Assembly (NCBI GenBank): GCA_002429385.1
Contig: DIZL01000062.1
Location: 44,261-65,966, forward strand
Direction of reading: 5' to 3'
Length of the DNA stretch: 21,706 bases
Source of the DNA: Prolixibacteraceae bacterium UBA6029
GTDB lineage: Bacteria; Bacteroidota; Bacteroidia; Bacteroidales; Prolixibacteraceae
Shown here piece after piece: positions 1 through 5,737 of the stretch; the stretch's first letter is position 1; every line of letters starts with the position of its first letter. The position numbers and the translations under genes were made by a program. Below the pieces are notes generated by a model that saw only the letters and a program-made list of their open reading frames with translations, was not told the DNA's origin and made no database searches.

Positions 1-37
1 TTTGTTACGTATTTGATTCGAATTTGTTACGTATTTG
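1..37. repeat. 15-bp direct repeat, 22-bp period
   Basis: TTTGTTACGTATTTG occurs at 1-15 and again at 23-37, separated by 7 bases. The array may continue to the left of the window. Function unknown. Confidence 0.8.
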
Positions 38-40
38 TAC

Positions 41-84
41 TGAAAGTGGTATGACAGTGGTATGAAAGTGGTATGAAAGAGGTA
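41..84. repeat. 11-bp tandem repeat, four units
   Basis: Four consecutive units starting at 41, 52, 63 and 74 follow TGAMAGWGGTA, with units 1 and 3 identical and units 2 and 4 each differing at one base. The period is about one helical turn, so all units would face the same side of the DNA. It could be a protein-binding array or a slippage-prone microsatellite; the sequence does not say which. Confidence 0.85.
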
Positions 85-197
85 TAATGCAATAGATGGG
101 CTAAACCTTTTCAATACAACACAGGAACAGGAGATAAAAACAGAAGAACAGAACTGGAAACGGGCACATGCGTATTGCCGCTTACTGAATAGCTGAA

Positions 198-228
198 GGA
201 TTCCATCCCGTGTAACGGGATGGAATCC
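198..228. terminator. Perfect 13-bp hairpin, terminator-like
   Basis: Arms 198-210 and 216-228 are perfect reverse complements around the 5-base loop TGTAA. The stem is followed by CTTT, only a short T run, so it may be the terminator of a gene left of the window or a member of the CCCG/CGGG palindrome family with extended arms (its core is ATCCCG-TGTAA-CGGGAT). Confidence 0.5.
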
Positions 229-440
229 CTTTGCATCCGGCAGTTGTTTCCTGATTGGCACTAAAAAAATGATTAAAAGCCATTACAACGAAAACAGTCC
301 GATGCTGAACTTTTAACCACGCTTAAAGAATAGTAAATCTAATGAAAAGTGTTGAAATAACTGGTACTTTCAGTCCAGTTAAATTTGGCTCTATAACGTT
401 TTGGGAGTAGTATAGAGGTAATAAACATAGAAATAAATAG

Positions 441-458
441 TCCCGGTATTTACCGGGA
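441..458. repeat. Short palindrome, CCCG/CGGG family
   Basis: TCCCGGTA-TT-TACCGGGA has perfect 8-bp arms. It lies immediately left of the first long inverted repeat. Confidence 0.8.
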
Positions 459-463
459 TTAAA

Positions 464-630
464 AATCTTACTTTTTTTAATTCAACCTTAGTAACCCTGC
501 AATGACCCCCAGAGCCAAATCTTATTTATCTTACCCCGAGTACTCGGGAGCCTCTATTTTCATAAGATAGATAAGATTTAGGTTGTAGGGGTTGATCATT
601 GTTACTAAGATTTGATAAAAAAGTAAGATT
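464..630. repeat. Long imperfect inverted repeat, copy 1
   Basis: The outer ends are AATCTTACTTTTTT at 464 and its reverse complement ending at 630, followed inward by CTTAGTAAC near 489 matched by GTTACTAAG at 601. An inner stem pairs 517-533 with 563-579 with one mismatch in 17 bp. The loop between the inner arms carries the 14-bp palindrome CCCGAGTACTCGGG. Transcribed, it would fold into one long branched hairpin. It resembles a MITE-like or structured intergenic element, but I see no transposase and no clear target-site duplication. Confidence 0.75.
535..548. repeat. Short palindrome, CCCG/CGGG family
   Basis: CCCGAGTACTCGGG is a perfect 14-bp palindrome located in the loop of the first long inverted repeat. 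Confidence 0.8.
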
Positions 631-674
631 CATTCAAAGAATACATACCTGAATATTGGTTTTGAAACCACTTA

Positions 675-725
675 CCCACAACAATGTCATGTGATCCATT
701 CCGGGTCACATGATATTGTTGTGGG
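675..725. repeat. 23-bp-arm hairpin
   Basis: Arms 675-697 and 703-725 pair over 23 bp with two mismatches, around a 5-base loop. Each arm reads CCCACAACAATRTCATGTGA followed by YCC. It ends in GGGG and AAGG rather than a T run, so it does not look like an intrinsic terminator on the plus strand. Only the left arm is present in the second copy of the larger unit (1031-1053). Confidence 0.85.
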
Positions 726-810
726 GAAGGCAAAGTAAAAGGTGAGTCCTGAATAAATTTCAGGATCTTACGTTTTTAATTCAACCTTAGTAACCCAGCA
801 ATGCCCCCCA

Positions 811-828
811 TCCCGGTAGTCACCGGGA
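811..828. repeat. Short palindrome, CCCG/CGGG family
   Basis: TCCCGGT-AGTC-ACCGGGA has perfect 7-bp arms. It is absent at the corresponding place of inverted-repeat copy 1. Confidence 0.75.
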
Positions 829-850
829 TTATCTATCTTATAATTACTGG

Positions 851-866
851 TCCCGAGTACTCGGGA
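851..866. repeat. Short palindrome, CCCG/CGGG family
   Basis: TCCCGAGTACTCGGGA is a perfect 16-bp palindrome with the same core as 535-548. Confidence 0.8.
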
Positions 867-884
867 TGAGTGATGAAAACAATC

Positions 885-896
885 ACGATAACTATC
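885..896. repeat. Degenerate short palindrome
   Basis: CGATA-AC-TATCG is a perfect 12-bp palindrome; flanking bases (CA on the left, GGGA on the right) suggest a decayed CCCGATAACTATCGGG. Family membership is inferred. Confidence 0.5.
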
Positions 897-1013
897 GGGA
901 CTATATTCATAAGATAGATAAGATTAAGGCTGCGGAGGCTGATTCAAGTTACTAAGATCTTTTCAGAAGAGTAAGATTTTTTCAAAAAATACATACCTGA
1001 ATATTAGTTTTGA

Positions 1014-1029
1014 TCCCGGCTAACCGGGA
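1014..1029. repeat. Short palindrome, CCCG/CGGG family
   Basis: TCCCGG-CTAA-CCGGGA lies between GTTTTGA and the CCCACAACAATG arm. In copy 1 of the larger unit the corresponding spot (around 667-674) has unrelated bases, so the palindrome appears to have been gained or lost in one copy. Confidence 0.75.
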
Positions 1030-1030
1030 C

Positions 1031-1053
1031 CCCACAACAATGTCATGTGATCC
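1031..1053. repeat. Solitary half of the 675-725 hairpin
   Basis: These bases are identical to the left arm at 675-697, but no right arm follows; the sequence continues CTTAATATTACC. It marks the right limit of homology between the two larger repeat units. Confidence 0.75.
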
Positions 1054-1080
1054 TTAATATTACCTGAAACTTTACCGGAT

Positions 1081-1102
1081 GCACCCCGGGTACTCGGGGT
1101 GC
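1081..1102. repeat. Short palindrome, CCCG/CGGG family
   Basis: GCACCCCG at 1081-1088 pairs with CGGGGTGC at 1095-1102 around GGTACT. It shares the GGGTACTCGGG core of the family and lies about 210 bases upstream of the regulator gene. Confidence 0.75.
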
Positions 1103-1313
1103 GGAATACTATTTGCGTTCAAAAAGGAGGGGTGAAAACAAATCAACCGAATCTTTTTGCCCGGGCGATTACGGTCTGATATTGATTTTCAGGTGATTCG
1201 TACGGGCATAAAGTATGAATGTTCTATTCTGTTCTGAAAAAATATTGATATTCGTTTTTCTTTTTCTACCTTGAACCCCTCAAAAAAAATTAGGACTGAA
1301 AGAATTAAACTTA

Positions 1314-4300
1314 ATGAAACAAGCTTACATTACTATTGTGTTTTTCATCCTGACCTCCTTCCAATTCTGTTATGGAGATGATTTCAGATACCTGAGAACG
1401 AATGAAGGTTTGTATAACGGTGAAATCAACTCGATCGCTCAGGATAAATCAGGGAAAATGTGGTTTGCCACCTGGAATGGTCTTGCCAGTTATAATGGAT
1501 TCGACTTTCAGTTTTTTAAACCCGAACTGGGCAATCCGCTGAGTTTATCGGACAAAAAAACCCACAAGCTGTTTATCGATTCGAAAGATAATCTTTGGGT
1601 CGCCTCGCTGTCGGGTGTTTCATTTTACCGGAAACAGGATCAGACTTTCCATCTGGTTAGCCTGGATGGACTTTCAGCAAAAGGATACTATGTGTTGGGT
1701 ATCTATGAAACACGGGGGCACATATTGATTCATTGCAATACCGGAATATATTTAATCATCCCTTCTAAAAAATCGGATACAGAATTTCATGCCAAAAGGC
1801 TGAAGTTATACAGTGGCAACACACAGGTATTTGACTATGTCCATTATTTGAATACATTTAATGAAAGATTGCTGCTGGTTAGTAATAAGAATGTTTTTAA
1901 TCCGACGCGAATCATGGTTTCGGAACTTGTTATCAATAGCAAGGACACCTTGCTGAGGGTACAGAACCGGATAACTTATACACAGGGAGTCAATGCCATT
2001 TCTTCGGTATCTGGTGAAAATTCGGTTTACCTTGCTACTGCAGATGGTATTGCAGTTCTTTCACTGGGGACCATGAACGTTACGGACCACCTCTATTTTA
2101 AAGGCATAAATATACAAAACCTGCTTTGTGCAAGTAACCGTAAAATTTACTGTTATAACGCTGAGGTGGTCTTGTACTATGCGGATATGGATACGTATCA
2201 GACCGGGTACTATCTTCCCGATCCGCTTAAATCAGGATCACTTCTCGATAATAGCATTACCTGTCTGTTTGAAGATTTCTCGGGGAACCTGTGGGTTGGC
2301 AACCAGGGTCTGGGTCTGAGTATATTGAACCTGGAACGTAAAGCCTTCTATTCATATAAACACGACCCTTCCAATCCAAAGTCATTGATTGGAAATATCG
2401 TAATGTGTTTTAACGGAACCACGGGTCCTCGTGGGGAGATTTTTGTGGGAATGAGACAGGGAGGCATTAATGTGACTTCCAAACAAAAAAATGCAGACGG
2501 AACTTCGGAGTTTCGGTTACTGAGTTATCAGCAGCAACCGGGACCTTCCTCCAACTTCGATAGGATATGGGATATTGCCAGGGAGTCGGATTCGTTGTTT
2601 TGGGTTTCCTCGAACGGCGGAGTGGCCAGTTTGAGAAAAACCAGCCGGGGCTGGATATATGGAAGCCCCGGTGAAAAACCGCTCTATGAAGGAGTGGTGC
2701 GAAAAGTGCTGATCGACAAGGACCGGAATATCTGGGTGGGTACGTTTGATCAGGGGTTGAAGTTCTTCCCGGCCCTGCATATCCCGAATACCCGGGATGA
2801 GCGAAAATCCTATGGCTTTTCTCCCGACCCTGCGAACAAGGAAGCCATTTCGGACAAAAATATATTGTCGATGCTCATTGACAGTAAGAACCGGTTCTGG
2901 GTAGGGACCAACAATGGGTTAAACCTGGTTAAAACGGCCTATAATCGCCTGGATTTGTCAGGAAGGGAAAAACCTGATATCCGGTTTACGCAGTATATAG
3001 CCGTCAAGCCGGATGTCCATTTCCTGAATGCCAATGAAATCAACAGTATTTATGAAAATTCGGATGGCAGGATTTGGCTGGCTACCCAGGGAGGCGGCAT
3101 AAATATCATGACACCTGATTCGGGTAAATTTTCACACATCACGGATGAAAACGGACTGAGAGGGAATGATGTTTTTGGAATTCTGTCGGATCAGGCCGGT
3201 CATAAATGGATCAGCACAAACAGGGGGATCGTTACTTTAGATGCGACCAATAAGACTAAGCCATTTACCTGGTATAATATAACCGATGGGTTGCAGGGCG
3301 ATACCTATAAGGTGAATTCGTTTTTTCAGTCCGCTGACGGAGAAATGTTCTTTGGAGGCGATAACGGATTTAGCAGGTTCTATCCCGATCAGATCAGATT
3401 CAATCCCATACCTCCCAGGATTGGTCTTACCTTTTTCAGGATACAAAACAAGATTATCAATATTGGGGATACGATCAGCGGCGGAAACAAAATGACACTG
3501 TCGTTGGATGAAATGGATCACATCGAAATCCCATTTAATAAGAATTCATTCAGCATTGGGGTGGGGGTGCATCATTATCAATATCCGGAAGGAAACATGA
3601 TCAGGTATAAACTCGACGGATTTTATGACCGGTGGATCACACTGTCTGCATCCAACAAGTATATCTATTTTTCGAAATTACCTTACGGAAAGTATATGTT
3701 GCATGTTTCGGGCTTAAGCGCCGACAATGTGGAAGCCAAATCGGAACGTTTGTTCGAAATACGGATATTGCCCCCCTGGTACCTGACCTGGTATATGCGG
3801 ACACTATACTTCATGTTGCTTATCGTCCTTGTTGGGTATTTCTTTAAATGGCAGGACAAGCGGCAAAAAATATCTTTTCAGAAGAAGATCGATGATCTTG
3901 CGGTGCAGAACAATGAGAACAAAATGCGGTTTCTGACCAATATCGCCCATGAACTGCGTACCCCCTTGAGTCTTGTTATTGCACCGATTGAGGATTTGCA
4001 GCAGAATTATACCACCATTGACCCGAAGTGGAAGAGTCATATTAAACTCATTTACAGGAATTCAAATTATTTACTCACCCTGATCAACCAGATTATTGAT
4101 TTCAGAAAGCTCAATGCGGGCAAATTACAGCTTAATCTGCAAAAGACTGACCTGGTTGCACTGGTTAGTGATGTGGTATCGAATTTCAAAGGACTTGAAA
4201 GCCGCAGAAAGACTAACCTGAGTGTTAATCTACCGGATCATGCCATTTTGGTAGATGTTGACCGGCAGAAAATCGAGGAAGTGATGTATAACTTGTTATC

Positions 4301-5588
4301 GAATGCATTTAAACACACCAACGAGAATAATTCCATAGTGGTTTCGCTTCGTCAGTTGAATCAGGAGGAAGCCTCCTCCCAACCTCCCCCACAAGGGGAG
4401 GCTTTAAAATCGCAGCCATTCCTGCTCCCTCCCCTTGTGGGGAGGGTTGGGGTGGGGCTTATCCGGATCACGGTATTCAATGAAGGGAAAGATATTTCGG
4501 ATGAAGATAAACAACGGATCTTTGAACAGTTTTACAAGGTGAGCGAAAAGGTCGAAGGAGCCGGAATTGGTTTGTCATTTTCGAAATCGCTGGTTGAGAT
4601 GCACGGGGGTAAAATTACTGTTGAGTCGGTGGATGGTATCGGGGTTGCTTTTCACGTAGATCTGCCTTTTGAAAGGATTGAAATTGCAGGAACAGAAGCC
4701 GGCCCGGACAATGCCCGGTCATTGTGGCACGAAGATGTTTTTGATCCCGAGTACCCGGGGGTTCCTATGCTCAAAAAACACAGTAAGGAGATGTCTTTGG
4801 TTATTGTCGAGGATAATATTGATTTACGTACATTTCTTCGCAATAAGCTTTCGGAAGACTATACCTGCTACGAGGCAGGCGACGGTATGGAAGGTTATGA
4901 ACTGATCACCCGTATTTTGCCGGACATCGTAATCTCGGATGTTGTCATGCCAAGGATGGACGGTTATGAATTGTGTGTAAAGGTCAAACAAAACAATAAA
5001 ACCTGCCATATCCCCATCATTCTGCTTACTTCGAATAATGCGCCTGAGCATATCGTTTCCGGATATCAAAACGGGGCAGATGCATACGTCACCAAGCCGT
5101 TTGACATGAGTGTGATCCAGGCGCAGATTTCGAGGTTAATAAAAAACCGGGAGTTGATCAGGGAAAAGTATATGACCCAGAATTTCATGGTCGAGGTCTC
5201 GACCTCCAACTTGTCCAAAGATGACGAGTTCATTATAAAAATGCGGCAATTGCTTGAAGATAATCTTTCGGAGTCAGACTTTAATGTCAAAAGGCTTTCA
5301 TCGGACCTGAATATCAGTACAACTCATCTTTACCGCAAACTAAAGGCATTGACCGGTCTTTCACCCGTTGAGTTCATCCGGGCCTTTAAGCTTCAGAAAG
5401 CTTGTGAAATGCTTTCGAATACAAACAATTCGATCAAGGAAATCGGCTATGGGCTGGGATTCAATAACTTATCTTATTTTGTCAAATGTTTCAGGGAACA
5501 GTTTGATGTCACACCATCTGCATTCCGGCAAAAAGGTTTACCGGATTCTTCAAAAAAAAGTAGCACAAATCAATCAGAAGTATCATAA
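1314..5588 (+). CDS. Hybrid two-component system sensor kinase / AraC-type regulator (HTCS)
   Basis: This inner-membrane one-protein two-component system is typical of regulators of Bacteroidota polysaccharide-utilisation loci. A signal peptide (about 1-21) is followed by a periplasmic two-propeller sensor (about 25-710) with repeated blade motifs such as MWFATWNGLASY, LWVGNQGLGLSIL, IWVGTFDQGLKFF and FWVGTNNGLNLV. Then come a Y_Y_Y domain (about 745-820), one membrane segment (about 826-846), a HisKA domain with phospho-acceptor His879 in IAHELRTPL, a HATPase domain with the N box near 983-1000 and G2 box GAGIGLSFSKSLVE near 1082, a receiver domain with Asp1209 and Lys1261, and a C-terminal AraC helix-turn-helix (about 1310-1408). 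The G1 box reads NEGKDIS rather than DxGxG. Residues 1019-1049 are encoded by a palindromic repeat. The start is an ATG before a clear signal peptide. The adjacent same-strand FAS1/SusCD operon is its likely target. Confidence 0.96.
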   Translation: MKQAYITIVFFILTSFQFCYGDDFRYLRTNEGLYNGEINSIAQDKSGKMWFATWNGLASYNGFDFQFFKPELGNPLSLSDKKTHKLFIDSKDNLWVASLSGVSFYRKQDQTFHLVSLDGLSAKGYYVLGIYETRGHILIHCNTGIYLIIPSKKSDTEFHAKRLKLYSGNTQVFDYVHYLNTFNERLLLVSNKNVFNPTRIMVSELVINSKDTLLRVQNRITYTQGVNAISSVSGENSVYLATADGIAVLSLGTMNVTDHLYFKGINIQNLLCASNRKIYCYNAEVVLYYADMDTYQTGYYLPDPLKSGSLLDNSITCLFEDFSGNLWVGNQGLGLSILNLERKAFYSYKHDPSNPKSLIGNIVMCFNGTTGPRGEIFVGMRQGGINVTSKQKNADGTSEFRLLSYQQQPGPSSNFDRIWDIARESDSLFWVSSNGGVASLRKTSRGWIYGSPGEKPLYEGVVRKVLIDKDRNIWVGTFDQGLKFFPALHIPNTRDERKSYGFSPDPANKEAISDKNILSMLIDSKNRFWVGTNNGLNLVKTAYNRLDLSGREKPDIRFTQYIAVKPDVHFLNANEINSIYENSDGRIWLATQGGGINIMTPDSGKFSHITDENGLRGNDVFGILSDQAGHKWISTNRGIVTLDATNKTKPFTWYNITDGLQGDTYKVNSFFQSADGEMFFGGDNGFSRFYPDQIRFNPIPPRIGLTFFRIQNKIINIGDTISGGNKMTLSLDEMDHIEIPFNKNSFSIGVGVHHYQYPEGNMIRYKLDGFYDRWITLSASNKYIYFSKLPYGKYMLHVSGLSADNVEAKSERLFEIRILPPWYLTWYMRTLYFMLLIVLVGYFFKWQDKRQKISFQKKIDDLAVQNNENKMRFLTNIAHELRTPLSLVIAPIEDLQQNYTTIDPKWKSHIKLIYRNSNYLLTLINQIIDFRKLNAGKLQLNLQKTDLVALVSDVVSNFKGLESRRKTNLSVNLPDHAILVDVDRQKIEEVMYNLLSNAFKHTNENNSIVVSLRQLNQEEASSQPPPQGEALKSQPFLLPPLVGRVGVGLIRITVFNEGKDISDEDKQRIFEQFYKVSEKVEGAGIGLSFSKSLVEMHGGKITVESVDGIGVAFHVDLPFERIEIAGTEAGPDNARSLWHEDVFDPEYPGVPMLKKHSKEMSLVIVEDNIDLRTFLRNKLSEDYTCYEAGDGMEGYELITRILPDIVISDVVMPRMDGYELCVKVKQNNKTCHIPIILLTSNNAPEHIVSGYQNGADAYVTKPFDMSVIQAQISRLIKNRELIREKYMTQNFMVEVSTSNLSKDDEFIIKMRQLLEDNLSESDFNVKRLSSDLNISTTHLYRKLKALTGLSPVEFIRAFKLQKACEMLSNTNNSIKEIGYGLGFNNLSYFVKCFREQFDVTPSAFRQKGLPDSSKKSSTNQSEVS
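2781..2798. repeat. CCCG/CGGG palindrome inside the regulator gene
   Basis: ATCCCG-AATACC-CGGGAT fits the intergenic palindrome family with two changes from its CCCGAGTACTCGGG form. In the gene it encodes IPNTRD (about residues 490-495), a stretch between propeller blades where a surface loop is expected. It could be chance similarity in a GC-richer gene. Confidence 0.45.
4369..4460. mobile_element. In-frame inverted-repeat element inside the HATPase domain
   Basis: The left end begins AAGCCTCCTCCCAACC and the right end is close to its reverse complement, finishing GGTTGGGGTGGGGCTT. Each end also contains its own small palindrome around CCCCACAAGGGG or CCCCTTGTGGGG. The element adds about 31 residues (1019-1049, rich in Pro, Gly and Val) between two beta strands of the ATPase fold, where relatives would have a short turn. 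No stop codon is introduced. It looks like a non-autonomous short repeat, but no transposase lies in the window. Confidence 0.7.
4746..4759. repeat. CCCG/CGGG palindrome inside the regulator gene
   Basis: CCCGAGTACCCGGG differs at one base from the perfect intergenic form CCCGAGTACTCGGG. It encodes part of DPEYPGV (residues about 1144-1150) in the linker between the kinase and receiver domains, a place expected to tolerate insertions. Confidence 0.6.
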
Positions 5589-5589
5589 A

Positions 5590-5620
5590 TTAACCGATTT
5601 TAACACTTATTGACCGATAT
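5590..5620. promoter_or_regulatory. 20-bp-spaced direct repeat, candidate operator
   Basis: TTAACCGATTT at 5590-5600 and TTGACCGATAT at 5610-5620 match at 9 of 11 positions, with starts 20 bp apart, about two helical turns. They lie just upstream of the operon promoter. AraC-family dimers commonly bind such direct repeats, so this is a candidate site for the HTCS; binding is inferred from position and spacing only. Confidence 0.35.
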
Positions 5621-5654
5621 CTTAATATTTGTCACAAGTTGGTACTTATTTGCT

Positions 5655-5684
5655 TTTGGTCGCTTCGGTTTTTATTTACATTTG
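5655..5684 (+). promoter_or_regulatory. Bacteroidetes-type promoter of the FAS1/SusCD operon
   Basis: TACATTTG at 5677-5684 is an exact match to the Bacteroidetes -7 consensus TAnnTTTG, and TTTG at 5655-5658 lies 18 bp upstream as a -33 element. Transcription would begin near 5690-5695, leaving an A/T-rich leader of about 45 bases before the ATG at 5738. It is the only position in the operon region where I see both elements. Confidence 0.65.
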
Positions 5685-5737
5685 TGCGTTGATAAATCTA
5701 TTCCAATTTGTTTTATTCAATATTTATGATTTAAAAA

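Larger units (their letters stand above)
764..978. repeat. Long imperfect inverted repeat, copy 2
   Basis: This is a diverged second copy of the 464-630 element, with outer ends GATCTTAC at 764 and GTAAGATT ending at 978, and the same TTCAACCTTAGTAACCC left arm. The loop is longer because it holds two or three short CCCG/CGGG palindromes (811-828, 851-866 and a degenerate one at 885-896). The homology continues right of both copies through ATACATACCTGAATATT to CCACAACAATGTCATGTGAT. Confidence 0.75.
1..1313. other. Repeat-rich intergenic region, no gene
   Basis: No open reading frame here has a credible start, length and domain content, and I see no tRNA or rRNA. The region holds direct repeats at its left edge, an 11-bp tandem array, a terminator-like hairpin, two diverged copies of a long inverted-repeat unit, a strong hairpin at 675-725 and many short CCCG/CGGG palindromes; these are listed separately. 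It precedes the regulator gene, so part of its right end must carry that gene's promoter, which I could not pin down. Confidence 0.75.

Noticed and set aside
441..1102. CRISPR array
   Set aside because: The repeats are short palindromes with changing cores and irregular spacing, without unique equal-length spacers, and no cas gene is present.
1132..1179. GTG-initiated 15-codon frame behind an AGGAGG sequence
   Set aside because: The purine-rich motif ends one base before the GTG, too close for normal initiation, and the product is only 15 residues with no recognisable feature.
1245..1274. Possible promoter of the regulator gene (TACCTTGA at 1267)
   Set aside because: It departs from TAnnTTTG at two positions and no TTTG -33 element lies at proper distance; not strong enough to list.
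2517..2780. Minus-strand frames inside the regulator and operon genes
   Set aside because: They lie opposite long genes with clear domains, and their translations show no family motif or coherent start context.
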